Part shown: piece by piece, positions 16,301 to 24,842 of the stretch | How positions within the stretch are numbered: position 1 is the first letter of the stretch | Layout: every line of letters begins with the position of its first letter | Assembly (NCBI GenBank): GCA_036262075.1 | Contig: DATAJO010000019.1 | Coordinates: 1-47,271 of the forward strand | Source of the DNA: JACDBZ01 sp036262075 | Lineage (GTDB): Bacteria > Chloroflexota > Limnocylindria > QHBO01 | Length of the DNA stretch: 47,271 nt | Reading direction: 5' to 3' | Position numbers and translations under genes: made by a program | The notes under the pieces: model-generated | What the model was told of the DNA's origin: nothing | The model's input: only the letters and a program-made list of their open reading frames with translations | Database searches by the model: none

Positions 16301-17812
16301 TCAGGCCGATGCGCTGGTCGGCGGTCGGAGGTCGGCGAATCCGGCGGCGCGCTCGTACGCATCGGCCACGCGGAGCACCGTCGGCTCGTCGAAGGCGCGG
16401 CCGATGACCTGGAAGCCGACCGGAAGGCCGTCGGACAGGCCGCACGGCAGGCTGATGCCCGGCAGGCCGGCGATGTTCACCGGCAGCGTGCAGGCGTCGT
16501 TCAGGTACATCGCCAGCGGGTCGTCGACCTTGGCGCCGATCGGGAAGGCGACCGTCGGCGAGGTCGGGGCCAGGATGGCGTCGACGTCCGACAGGACCTC
16601 GTCGAACTCGGCCTTGATGAGCGTCCGCACCTGCTGGGCCTTGACGTAGTAGGCGTCGTAGTAGCCGGCCGACAGCGCGTACGTGCCGAGCATGATCCGG
16701 CGCTTCACCTCCGCGCCGAAGCCCGACCCGCGCGTGCGCTCGTAGTTCTCCCACAGCTCCTCGGCGCCGGCCGACAGGCCGTAGCGCACGCCGTCGTAGC
16801 GGGCGAGGTTCGCCGACGCCTCGGCCGGGGCGATGATGTAGTACGTCGCCAGGCCGCGGTCGGTCGACGGCAGCGACACGTCGCGAATCTCGGCGCCGAG
16901 GTCGCGCAGCACGTCGATCGCGGCCCGCACCGCCCGCTCGACGCCGGGCTCCATGCCCTCCACGAAGAACTCGCGTGGCACGCCGAGTCGGAGGCCGCGC
17001 ACGTCGCCGGTCAGCGCCGCGACGTAGTCCGGGACCGGCAGTTCGACGCTCGTCGAGTCGCGCGGATCGCGGCCGGCGATGGCCGACAGGACGAGGGCGG
17101 CATCGCGCACCGATCGCGCGAACGGCCCGGCCTGGTCGAGCGACGAGGCGAAGGCGACCATCCCGTAGCGGCTCACCCGGCCGTACGTCGGCTTCATGCC
17201 GACCGTGCCGGTCAGCGCCGCCGGCTGCCGGATCGAGCCGCCGGTATCGGTGCCCAGCGCGAAATAGGCCTCCCCCGCCGCGACGGCCGCAGCGGACCCG
17301 CCCGACGAGCCGCCCGGCACGGTGGACTCGTTCCACGGGTTGCGCGCCGGGCCGTAGGCGCTGTTCTCGTTCGAGGAGCCCATCGCGAACTCGTCGCAGT
17401 TCGTCTTGCCGACGAGGACCGCGCCGGCGCGCTCGAGCGCCTCCTGCGCCGCCGATGCGTACGGCGAGCGATAGCCCTCGAGGATGAAGCTGCCCGCCGT
17501 CGTCGGCAGGCTGCCGGGCAGCGGCTGCCCGTAGTCGTCGAGGGCGCGGGTGACGAAGATGTCCTTCAGGGCGTACGGGATGCCGAGCAGTGGCCGATCG
17601 GCGCCCTCACCTGCCCGCAGCGCGGCGTCGGCGGCATCGGCGGCCGCCACGGCCGCCCCAGGGTCGAGCGCCAGGAACGTGTTCAGGCGCTCGGCGTCGC
17701 GCTCGATCCGGGCCAGGCAGGCCTCGACCAGCTCGCGCGAGGTGACCTCGCCGGCGCGCAGCGCATCGGCCACCTCGCCGATCGTGCGGTCGGCGAGCGG
17801 CAGCGAGCTCAT
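16301..17812 (-). CDS. gatA: Aspartyl/glutamyl-tRNA(Asn/Gln) amidotransferase subunit A
   Basis: The 503-aa product is the amidase subunit of GatCAB, which releases ammonia from glutamine or asparagine. The amidase catalytic triad is complete: Lys83 in GIPYALKDIF, cis-Ser169 in the signature PGGSSGGSAAAVA, and nucleophile Ser193 in GTDTGGSIRQPA. Conserved GVRYGLSAGAEELWENYERTRGS-type and LPGISLPCGL blocks complete the family pattern. The ATG overlaps the gatC stop by 4 bp. Its partner gatB is separated by 6.4 kb. Confidence 0.97.
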   Translation of the reverse strand: MSSLPLADRTIGEVADALRAGEVTSRELVEACLARIERDAERLNTFLALDPGAAVAAADAADAALRAGEGADRPLLGIPYALKDIFVTRALDDYGQPLPGSLPTTAGSFILEGYRSPYASAAQEALERAGAVLVGKTNCDEFAMGSSNENSAYGPARNPWNESTVPGGSSGGSAAAVAAGEAYFALGTDTGGSIRQPAALTGTVGMKPTYGRVSRYGMVAFASSLDQAGPFARSVRDAALVLSAIAGRDPRDSTSVELPVPDYVAALTGDVRGLRLGVPREFFVEGMEPGVERAVRAAIDVLRDLGAEIRDVSLPSTDRGLATYYIIAPAEASANLARYDGVRYGLSAGAEELWENYERTRGSGFGAEVKRRIMLGTYALSAGYYDAYYVKAQQVRTLIKAEFDEVLSDVDAILAPTSPTVAFPIGAKVDDPLAMYLNDACTLPVNIAGLPGISLPCGLSDGLPVGFQVIGRAFDEPTVLRVADAYERAAGFADLRPPTSASA

Positions 17813-18108
17813 CGGCCCTCCTCGAGGACCGTCGGGACGCGGAGGAACGGGTCGTCGCGCAGCGGGGCGTTGGCGAGGGCGGCGTCGCGGCGCATCGGCG
17901 GCATCGGCTCGTCCTCGCGCATGACGTTCTCGAGCCCGAGCACGCTCGCGGTCGGGCCGACGGACGAGGTGTCGACCTCGCGCAGCGTCTCGATGGCGTC
18001 GAGGATCTTCGACAGCTGCGCCTGCATGCGGTCGATCTCCTCGTCGCTGAGGTGGAGGCGCGCGAGATGGGCGACGTGCTCGACGTCGGCTCGGGTGATC
18101 GAGGCCAT
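17809..18108 (-). CDS. gatC: Aspartyl/glutamyl-tRNA(Asn/Gln) amidotransferase subunit C
   Basis: The 99-aa product starts ITRADVEHVAHLARLHLSDEEIDRM and continues LSKILDAIETLREVDT, with the C-terminal belt LRDDPFLRVPTVLEEGR. This is a standard GatC that stabilises the GatA-GatB complex. ATG at 18108 lies 6 nt after TACCAT with no Shine-Dalgarno. The start is only 35 bp from the divergent hydrolase start. Confidence 0.96.
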   Translation of the reverse strand: MASITRADVEHVAHLARLHLSDEEIDRMQAQLSKILDAIETLREVDTSSVGPTASVLGLENVMREDEPMPPMRRDAALANAPLRDDPFLRVPTVLEEGR

Positions 18109-18114
18109 GCGCCG

Positions 18115-18120
18115 ATGGTA
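18115..18120 (-). promoter_or_regulatory. Putative -10 element, leaderless gatC
   Basis: TACCAT on the minus strand ends 6 nt before the gatC ATG. The 35-bp divergent gap leaves little room for a 5' untranslated region. Confidence 0.42.
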
Positions 18121-18143
18121 GCGCTCTGGCAGCATGGGCGCCG

Positions 18144-18983
18144 ATGAGCGTGAGGCGGCATTCGATCCCCGGCGGCGTCCTCGAGTCGTACCCGCTGCCC
18201 GGCGGTCCCGGCGTCCCGCTCGTCGTCCTGGGCGGGGTCGAGACCGGCCTGCGGCCGCTCGCCGGCACCGAATCCGTGCTCGACCGACGATGGGCGCGCC
18301 GCACCACGGCGCGGCAGGTGACCGTCCTCGGCAGGCCGATCCCCGACGACCCCGCCGATGCCGAGCGCATCATGCACCCGCGAGTCATCGCCGACGGCGT
18401 GGCGGTCGCCCTCCGCGAGCTCGGGCTCGGGCCGGTGGCGATCGAGGCCGAGTCGGGCGGCGGGCGGATCAGCCTGTGGCTCACCGTCGACCATCCCGAG
18501 CTCGTGGATCGGCTCGTCCTCGCCGCGGTCGCCTCCGAGACTCCGCCGGGCTCCGAGATGGCGACCCGAATGCGCCGATGGATCGAGGTCAGCGAGGCTG
18601 GCGACTGGGGCACGTTCTTCGCGACGATGGCGAAGTCGATGAACCCCGGCCCGTCCCAGGAGACCGGCGCGTTCGCGGCGGCGGCGCGGCTTCAGCCGAA
18701 GCCGGCGACCCCGGAGCGGTTCATCGGCGAGCTGAAGGCGACGCTCGACCCGAGCTCGTTCGTGACCGATCGGCTCGGCGAGATCGCCGTGCCGGCGCTG
18801 ATCCTGGCCGGGGAGCAGGACCAGGTCGTGCCGCTCGCGGCCACGAAGCTCGTGGCGGAGCGCATGCCGAGTGCCCGCCTCGTGACCGACCCGGACTGTG
18901 GCCACACGGTGCGCGCCTCGTTCCGCGGCTACGACGACCTCGTGGAGGCGTTCCTCGCCGAAAGCGATGCCCCAGGAGGCTGA
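18144..18983 (+). CDS. Alpha/beta-hydrolase fold protein
   Basis: The product is 279 aa with the hydrolase order: nucleophile elbow AIEAESGGGRIS (Ser104), helix and strand VDRLVLAAVAS, acidic residue in ILAGEQDQVVP (about 220), and catalytic His in DPDCGHTVRASF (about 253). The elbow departs from G-x-S-x-G (Glu-Ala-Glu-Ser-Gly) but keeps small residues around Ser. The product is probably a soluble esterase or lyase-type hydrolase of unknown substrate. It overlaps the MFS gene by 17 bp. Confidence 0.82.
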   Translation: MSVRRHSIPGGVLESYPLPGGPGVPLVVLGGVETGLRPLAGTESVLDRRWARRTTARQVTVLGRPIPDDPADAERIMHPRVIADGVAVALRELGLGPVAIEAESGGGRISLWLTVDHPELVDRLVLAAVASETPPGSEMATRMRRWIEVSEAGDWGTFFATMAKSMNPGPSQETGAFAAAARLQPKPATPERFIGELKATLDPSSFVTDRLGEIAVPALILAGEQDQVVPLAATKLVAERMPSARLVTDPDCGHTVRASFRGYDDLVEAFLAESDAPGG

Positions 18984-20202
18984 GCCGGCCGGGCGCTGGC
19001 GCCTCCTCGCGATCCTCGCCACGGCCGTGCTCCTGGCGCTCGTGCCCTGGTTCAGCGCCGCGTCGGTTGCCCCGCTCATCGCCGCCGAGTGGCGGATCGG
19101 CGCGTTCGAGACGGCGCTCCTCACCGTCGGGGTGCAGATCGGCTTCGCCGCTGGGGCGCTGCTCGTGGCGGTCACCGGCGCCGCCGACGTCATCCCGGCC
19201 CGCTGGCTCATCGCCGGCGGGGCGCTCATCGCCGCCCTGGCGAACGCCGGCTTCGCCCTGCTGTCGTCCGATCTCGCGTCCGCCCTGCCGTTCCGCGCCC
19301 TGTCCGGCGCCGGGATCGCCGCCGTATACCCGGTCGCGATGAAGGTCCTCGCCGGCTGGTTCCGGCGCGAGCGGGGCTTCGCGGTCGGCGTCCTCATCGG
19401 CGCCATCACCCTCGGCTCGGCGCTGCCGCACCTCATCCGCGCCGTGGGCGGCACGGCGGGACTCGACTGGCGGCCGATCGTGCTGGCGGCCAGCGCCTCG
19501 GGCGTCGTGGCGGCCCTCGTCGCCGTGCGCGGCGTGCACGAGGGCCCGCTGGCCGTCCCGGCGGCACGGCTCAGCATGCGGATGGCGCGCACGGCGCTCA
19601 CGGAGCCATCGGTCCGGCTCGCGAACCTCGGCTACCTCGGCCACATGTGGGAGCTGTACGCGATGTGGACCTGGGTCCCCGCCTTCGTCGCCGCCAGCCT
19701 CGCCACGGCCGGCACCGCCAGCCCGGGCGGGGCCAGCGCGCTCGGCTTCCTCGTCGTCGCCGCCGGTGCGGTCGGCTGCGTCGTCGCGGGCCGGCTGGCG
19801 GACCGGCTCGGCCGCACGACGCTCACGATCGCCGCCATGGCCCTGTCCGGGACGAGCGCGATCCTCGCCGGCCTGTTGTTCGGCGCGCCGGCCTGGCTCC
19901 TCGCCGTCGTGCTCGTCGTATGGGGCATCACCGTCGTCGCGGACTCGGCGCAGTTCTCGACGGCCATCAGCGAGCTCGCGCCGGCGGGGACCGCCGGATC
20001 GGCCCTGGCGCTCCAGACGAGCGCCGGGTTCCTCCTGACCGCGGTGACGATCGTGCTCGTCGGCAGCCTCGAGCCGGCCTCGACCACCGGCTGGACGGTC
20101 GCATTCGGGCTCCTGGCCCTCGGCCCGGCGGTCGGGATCCTCGCGATGTGGCGCCTCCGCGGCCGTCCCGACGCGGTGAAGATGGCGAGCGGGCGCCGTT
20201 AG
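18967..20202 (+). CDS. Major facilitator superfamily transporter (CynX/NimT-like)
   Basis: The 411-aa product has about 12 hydrophobic segments in two six-helix halves. The loop between helices 2 and 3 is weakly conserved, while the central GRLADRLGRTTLT motif after helix 8 is the classical MFS loop. GWFRRERGFAVGVLIGAITLGSALP lies in helices 4-5. It belongs to MFS exporters/uptake carriers; no substrate can be inferred. It is co-transcribed with the hydrolase, which may process a related compound. It overlaps the convergent OsmC gene by 4 bp. Confidence 0.88.
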   Translation: MPQEAEPAGRWRLLAILATAVLLALVPWFSAASVAPLIAAEWRIGAFETALLTVGVQIGFAAGALLVAVTGAADVIPARWLIAGGALIAALANAGFALLSSDLASALPFRALSGAGIAAVYPVAMKVLAGWFRRERGFAVGVLIGAITLGSALPHLIRAVGGTAGLDWRPIVLAASASGVVAALVAVRGVHEGPLAVPAARLSMRMARTALTEPSVRLANLGYLGHMWELYAMWTWVPAFVAASLATAGTASPGGASALGFLVVAAGAVGCVVAGRLADRLGRTTLTIAAMALSGTSAILAGLLFGAPAWLLAVVLVVWGITVVADSAQFSTAISELAPAGTAGSALALQTSAGFLLTAVTIVLVGSLEPASTTGWTVAFGLLALGPAVGILAMWRLRGRPDAVKMASGRR

Positions 20203-20714
20203 CCGGCGTCGGTCACCTCGATATGCAGCGGGACGCCGCGCTTGACCGCATCGGCGACCGGGCAATGGTCGGCGGCCCAGACCGCGACCTCCTCCAGCCG
20301 ATCCAGCCCGGCCCCGTCCGCGGACATCGAGAACCGCAGCCGAACCGACAGCGGGCCCGCCGGCGTGCTGTTGTCGAGGCCGAGGATCCCGAAGTCGTTC
20401 GACTCGCTGTCGACCTCGACCTCGCAGCGGAACCCGGTGAGGCCGAGCTGCGCCGCCCGCATCGCCGCGAGGGACAGCGCGCACGCCGCCAGCGCCGCGC
20501 GGAAATACCACCCCGGGCTCGGCTCCCTCTCCTCGCCGCCGACGCCCCGCGGCATGTCGGTGACGAGCGACTCGCCGTTCGGCCCGGACACGGTGACGCG
20601 CAGGCCGTCTTCCAGGCGGGCGACGGCGGCCGAATCGGTGTAGCGGGCGTCGTCGGGGTGCTCGCGCAGGTACGTGCTCGCGGACTCGATCGCCGCGCGG
20701 ATCGCCTCGGTCAT
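20199..20714 (-). CDS. OsmC/Ohr family protein
   Basis: The 171-aa product has the two redox cysteines of the family: Cys78 in the helix AALAACALSLAAMRA and Cys151 in ADHCPVADAVKRGVPL. OsmC proteins are dimeric thiol peroxidases acting on organic hydroperoxides in the cytoplasm. The gene overlaps ligA by 4 bp (ATGA). This places a peroxide-defence enzyme at the end of a DNA-repair gene run. The division into OsmC or Ohr subgroup is not certain. Confidence 0.87.
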   Translation of the reverse strand: MTEAIRAAIESASTYLREHPDDARYTDSAAVARLEDGLRVTVSGPNGESLVTDMPRGVGGEEREPSPGWYFRAALAACALSLAAMRAAQLGLTGFRCEVEVDSESNDFGILGLDNSTPAGPLSVRLRFSMSADGAGLDRLEEVAVWAADHCPVADAVKRGVPLHIEVTDAG

Positions 20715-22789
20715 GAACCACCCTCCAACAGCTTCCGGAAGCCCTCCTCGTCGAGGATCGGGATCCCGAGCTTCTCCGCCTTGGCGAGCTTGCTGCCCGC
20801 CTTGTCGCCCGCGACGAGGTAGTCGGTCTTCGCGCTCACCGACGACGCGGCATGCCCGCCCGCGGCACGGATCGCCTCCTCGGCCTCCTCCCGGGTGAGG
20901 CCGCTCAGCGTGCCGGTGACGACGACGCTCTTCCCGCTCAGCGGGCCCTCGACCGGCTCGGTCGACGCCCCCGGCGCGGGCGCCTCCGCCTCCACGCCGG
21001 CCTCGATGAGCCGATGCAGCGTGTCCCGCGTGTGCTCGTCGTCAAAGAAGCGCCGGATGGCCTCGGCCACGACCCGGCCGATCCCGTACACGGCGGTCAG
21101 CTCCTCGACCGATGCGTCGCGCAGCCGGTCGGCCACGCGACGCGTCCACTCCGCATCGGTCTCGCCTTCGGCGCGCGGCACCTCGCGCGTCAGCCAGGCG
21201 GCGAGGTCGATGGCCGTCTGCTCGCCGACGTGGCGGATGCCGAGGGCGTTGAGGATCCGCGCCAGCGGACGTCGTCGGGCACGCTGGATGGCGGCGTGGA
21301 GGTTCTCGGCGGACTTGCGGCCCAGGCGCTCGAGGCCCTCGAGCGTCTCGACGTCGAGGCGGAAGATGTCGGCCGGCTCCCTCACGAGGTCGCGCTCGAC
21401 GAGCTGAACCATGATCTTGTAGCCGAGGCCGTCGATGTCCATGCCGCCGCGCCCCGCGAAATGGAGCAGGCCGCCGATGCGCTGCGCCGGGCAATACGGG
21501 TTCGGGCAGCGCATCACGACCTCGCCCTCCTCCCGCTCGGCGGCGGTGCCGCACACCGGGCAGTGGGTTGGCATCTCCCACACCCGCTCGGAGCCGTCCC
21601 GCGCGTCGACGACGGCGCTCACGACCTCGGGGATGACGTCGCCGGCGCGCTGGAGCACGACCGTGTCGCCGATCCGCAGGTCCTTGCGCCGGATCTCGTC
21701 GATGTTGTGGAGCGTGGCGTTGCGGACCGTCGTACCGCCGACGAAGACCGGCGTGACGTGCGCGACCGGGGTCATCGCGCCGGTGCGGCCGACGTAGACC
21801 TCGATCTCCTCGAGCTTCGTCGTCACCTGCTCGGCCGGGAACTTGTACGCGGTCGCCCAGCGCGGGGCGCGGCTGACGAACCCGAGCTTCTGCTGATCGG
21901 CGAGCGAGTCGACCTTGACGACGATGCCATCGGTCTCGTAGTCGAGGTCCTTGCGCTTCTCGGACCACTCGTCGACGAAGGCGATGACCTCGTCGATGCC
22001 CTGGACCCGGCGCGTGTTCGGGTTCACTGGGAAGCCGAGGCGCCGGAGGAGCTCGAGGCTCTCCCAGTGCGTCTCCAGCCCGTGCGCCCCCACCAGCTGA
22101 TAGGTCCACAGGCTGAGCCGCCGGCTGGCCGTCACGGCCGGATCCTTCTGGCGCACCGTGCCGGCGGTCGTGTTGCGCGCGTTGGCGTACAGCGGCTTCC
22201 CCTCGCGCGCGAGGCGCTCGTTGAGCTCGGCGAACGCGCCGCGCGGCATGTACACCTCGCCCCGGACCTCGAGCCGATCCGCGGGCGGGTCCTCGTGGAG
22301 CACGAGCGGGATGGCGCGCACGGTGCGCAGGTTGGGCGTGACGTCCTCGCCGGCCGTGCCGTCACCACGCGTCGCCCCGCGGACGAAGCGCCGGCCCTCG
22401 TACAGGAGGCTGACCGCCAGGCCGTCGATCTTCAGCTCGCACACGTACGTCACCGGCGGGTCGTCCGGCCCGAGGCCCAGCCCGCGGCGCACGCGGGCGT
22501 CGAACTCGCGCAACTCGTCGTGGCTGAACACGTTGCCGAGCGACAGCATCGGCGTCTCGTGGCGCACCTCCGGGAAGCCGCCCTCGACCGGTGCGCCGAC
22601 GCGCTGCGTCGGCGAGTCCTCCGTCACGAGCTCCGGATGCGCCTCCTCGAGCTCGACGAGCTCCCGGAACAGGAGGTCGTACTCCCGGTCGGACATCGTC
22701 GGCTCGGCGAGCACGTGGTAGCGGTAGTTCGCCTCGTTGAGGATCGCGCGCAGCTCCGCGGCGCGGGCGGCCGGATCGTTCGCGGTCAT
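20711..22789 (-). CDS. ligA: NAD-dependent DNA ligase
   Basis: The product is 692 aa, full length for LigA. The Ia domain contains YRYHVLAEPTMSDREYD, the adenylation Lys120 is in CELKIDGLAVSL, and SLGNVF, TRGDGTAGEDVT and ETDGIVVKVD are present. The OB fold, the four-Cys zinc site (CPVCG and CPNPYCPAQ), helix-hairpin-helix repeats and the C-terminal BRCT domain (about 610-690, GKSVVVTGTLSGLTREE) follow. It seals nicks in replication and repair. The ATG is 7 nt after TAGAAT, giving a probable leaderless start. Confidence 0.98.
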   Translation of the reverse strand: MTANDPAARAAELRAILNEANYRYHVLAEPTMSDREYDLLFRELVELEEAHPELVTEDSPTQRVGAPVEGGFPEVRHETPMLSLGNVFSHDELREFDARVRRGLGLGPDDPPVTYVCELKIDGLAVSLLYEGRRFVRGATRGDGTAGEDVTPNLRTVRAIPLVLHEDPPADRLEVRGEVYMPRGAFAELNERLAREGKPLYANARNTTAGTVRQKDPAVTASRRLSLWTYQLVGAHGLETHWESLELLRRLGFPVNPNTRRVQGIDEVIAFVDEWSEKRKDLDYETDGIVVKVDSLADQQKLGFVSRAPRWATAYKFPAEQVTTKLEEIEVYVGRTGAMTPVAHVTPVFVGGTTVRNATLHNIDEIRRKDLRIGDTVVLQRAGDVIPEVVSAVVDARDGSERVWEMPTHCPVCGTAAEREEGEVVMRCPNPYCPAQRIGGLLHFAGRGGMDIDGLGYKIMVQLVERDLVREPADIFRLDVETLEGLERLGRKSAENLHAAIQRARRRPLARILNALGIRHVGEQTAIDLAAWLTREVPRAEGETDAEWTRRVADRLRDASVEELTAVYGIGRVVAEAIRRFFDDEHTRDTLHRLIEAGVEAEAPAPGASTEPVEGPLSGKSVVVTGTLSGLTREEAEEAIRAAGGHAASSVSAKTDYLVAGDKAGSKLAKAEKLGIPILDEEGFRKLLEGGS

Positions 22790-22796
22790 CGGGCCG

Positions 22797-22802
22797 ATTC
22801 TA
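22797..22802 (-). promoter_or_regulatory. Putative -10 element, leaderless ligA
   Basis: TAGAAT on the minus strand ends 7 nt before the ATG of ligA; the same hexamer and spacing precede pcrA. Confidence 0.5.
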
Positions 22803-22831
22803 GGGGCAGCCGATGCGACGCCCGACGCCGC

Positions 22832-23791
22832 TCAGGCCGGCTGCAGGGCGGGATGCGGAACGCCGGCCCAGCGCAGCACCCGCAGGGCGCGCAGCGTGGT
22901 CCAGCGGCTCGGGAAGCGCTCCGGGCCCTCCATCTCGACGTGCGTCGGTCCCTGGTGGACGTTCTCGAGCTCCCAGCGGCCCTCGTCGTCGGCCTTGGCG
23001 GCCACGATCGCGATCGCATCGGCCAGGCGCTCGTCGGGGGCGGGCTGCGCACGGCGGAAGTACTCGAGCCCGCGAAGCACGTCGTGATACCAGTACGCCG
23101 GGAACGAGACCATCGTGTAGCGCGGATCGGCCACCTCGCCGGTCGAGCGCCGGCGGTACAGGCCACGCTCGAGGAGGTATTCCTCGCCGCGCCGGCGGGC
23201 CGTCGTGACCGCCTCGGACGATCCGCCCGCCTGCTCCCACTCGAGCAGCCCCTCGAGGGCGCAGATCGTCGAGTGGAACGAGCTGACCCGCGCTCCGTAC
23301 TCCGCCCAGCAGTTCCAGCCGCCGTCGGCCAGCTGCCCGGCCAGGAGCGTCTCCACGATCGCGTCGCCGGACTCGCCGAAGTACGCCGCGTTGGCGAGCG
23401 CCAGGCCGTTGATGCAGGGCTCGACCTCGCCCTCGAAATACGGCTTGTCGTTCGCCTCCCAGCGCACGTTGTCTCGCACGAGGCCGACCGCGCGCCGGAC
23501 CGCCGGGTCCGAGGGATCGACGCCGAGGTCACGCAGCTGGCCGAGCACGAAATGGGTGGCGGTCCAGGCGTCGAACCACGGCTTGTCGTCGTCGGCCCAC
23601 GCCGGCCGGTACGTCCCGCCGTCCCACGTTCCGCCGGCATCCTGGAGTGCCAGCAGCTCGGCGCCCCAGCCCTCGCTCGCGACGCGAGCCCGCTCGGCCG
23701 CGACCTCGTCGGATGGCGCATCGGCCAGGTCGCGGAGGACCTGCCAGCGGATGGCGGGATCGGCGTCGAGCAGCCAGTCGAGAACGTTCAT
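22832..23791 (-). CDS. Squalene-cyclase/prenyltransferase-like alpha-alpha toroid protein
   Basis: The product is 319 aa and made of helical repeats with internal motifs of terpenoid cyclase/prenyltransferase toroids: DAGGTWDGGTYRPAW, LADGGWNCWAEYG and DDEGRWELENVHQG are QW-like turns. It is half the length of squalene-hopene cyclase and has no DxDD motif, so cyclase activity is doubtful. The start MNVLDWLLDADPAIRWQ fits the family pattern; an ATG at 23821 would add ten residues. It lies between the DinB genes and ligA, in the same direction, with gaps of about 45 bp. Its function here is unknown. Confidence 0.7.
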   Translation of the reverse strand: MNVLDWLLDADPAIRWQVLRDLADAPSDEVAAERARVASEGWGAELLALQDAGGTWDGGTYRPAWADDDKPWFDAWTATHFVLGQLRDLGVDPSDPAVRRAVGLVRDNVRWEANDKPYFEGEVEPCINGLALANAAYFGESGDAIVETLLAGQLADGGWNCWAEYGARVSSFHSTICALEGLLEWEQAGGSSEAVTTARRRGEEYLLERGLYRRRSTGEVADPRYTMVSFPAYWYHDVLRGLEYFRRAQPAPDERLADAIAIVAAKADDEGRWELENVHQGPTHVEMEGPERFPSRWTTLRALRVLRWAGVPHPALQPA

Positions 23792-23836
23792 GCCGCCGAT
23801 GCTGGCCGACGTACCTGACATGCCGCGGCAGGAATA

Positions 23837-24373
23837 TCAGCCGGCCGCATCGTCCTGCTCGTCCTCGTGGTCGTCGTCGTCCTCGTCGTCCTCGCCGTCC
23901 TCGTCGTCCGAGGCGCCGAACCAGGCGCGCAGGTGCGCCGCGTGCTCGGAGTAGTGGTCCGGGCCGTTCTCACGAACGATGGTCTCGACCGTCCCGCCCC
24001 ACGGCGCCGGCCGGCCGAGGAGCTCGGGGTCGATCTCGGCCAGGAGCCCGGCGAAGCGCTCGAACGCCGCCGCCTCCTCGTCGAGGATCTTGCCGAACGG
24101 CCGCTCGAGCGCACGGGCCGCGACCGCGGCGTTCTGCGCATCCACGTCCCAGTCGGGCCGCACGATCGTCTCCAGGCCGTCGCCGGCCACCGCCTCGAGG
24201 CAGGTCGAGGCCCACTCGTCCCAGTGCGCGAGGTGGGCCACGAGCTGGCGGGCGTTCCAGTCCCCCACCAGGCCCGGCGCCTCGAGGAGCACCGGATCGG
24301 CGTACTCGAGGGCGGCGGAGAACTCGTCGCGCGCGGCATGCAGCTCGGCGAGGAGCGCGTCGCGGTCAGCCAC
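23837..24373 (-). CDS. DinB-fold protein with acidic tail
   Basis: The product is 178 aa. A four-helix-bundle pattern with DWNARQLVAHLAHWDEWAS and GPDHYSEHAAHLRAW provides the spaced His residues of DinB/mycothiol-maleylpyruvate-isomerase-like metal sites. The last 25 residues are almost only Asp/Glu (DDEDGEDDEDDDDHEDE), encoded by a run of GAC/GAG-type triplets. GTG is the start and overlaps the upstream gene by 8 bp. Paralogy to the next gene is clear from the shared order of motifs. The thiol partner or substrate is unknown. Confidence 0.72.
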   Translation of the reverse strand: MADRDALLAELHAARDEFSAALEYADPVLLEAPGLVGDWNARQLVAHLAHWDEWASTCLEAVAGDGLETIVRPDWDVDAQNAAVAARALERPFGKILDEEAAAFERFAGLLAEIDPELLGRPAPWGGTVETIVRENGPDHYSEHAAHLRAWFGASDDEDGEDDEDDDDHEDEQDDAAG

Positions 24374-24842
24374 GGGCGCCGCCCTCGAACGCCGCGCGGA
24401 GCGCATCGGCATGCTCGCGGTAGTGGTCCGAGGAGTCTTCGCGGATCGCCTGCTCGAGCGTCGTGCCGTCCGGCAGCCGGAGCTCGAGGAGCGCCGGAAC
24501 GAGCGTCTCCAGCCGATCCAGGAGCGCGTCGACCGATGCCGCCTCGCGGCGGGCCACGACGGCCATCGGCGTCTCGCGTGCCACGCGCACGACCGTGGCG
24601 TTGATCTCGTCGGTCGGCGGGTCGCCGGCACCGAGCTCGTCGAGGCGGCCCGTCTCCGCGGCGTGGATGACCTCGGTCGCATGGCCGGCCCAGTAGCCGA
24701 GATGCGCCACGAGCTCGCGGCCGCTCCACTCGCCCAGCAGGCCGGGCGTCGTCAGCGACGCCTCCTCGACCCGGTCGAGCTCGCGCAGGAACGCGTCCCG
24801 CGCCGCGACGACCTCCGCCGCCAGCTCGTCGGGATTCGTCAC
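24366..24842 (-). CDS. DinB-fold protein
   Basis: The 158-aa product resembles its neighbour: LLGEWSGRELVAHLGYWAGHATEV and SSDHYREHADALRAAF hold the candidate metal-binding His residues. It lacks the acidic tail. GTG start overlaps the pcrA stop by 4 bp (GTGA). Two adjacent paralogs coupled to a helicase gene suggest a local duplication. DinB-fold enzymes often act in thiol-dependent detoxification, but nothing here identifies the substrate. Confidence 0.72.
   Translation of the reverse strand: MTNPDELAAEVVAARDAFLRELDRVEEASLTTPGLLGEWSGRELVAHLGYWAGHATEVIHAAETGRLDELGAGDPPTDEINATVVRVARETPMAVVARREAASVDALLDRLETLVPALLELRLPDGTTLEQAIREDSSDHYREHADALRAAFEGGARG

Noticed and set aside
23819..23821. ATG at 23821 as the toroid-protein start
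   Set aside because: The family-like N-terminus begins at 23791; the upstream ten residues look unconserved, though this is not certain.
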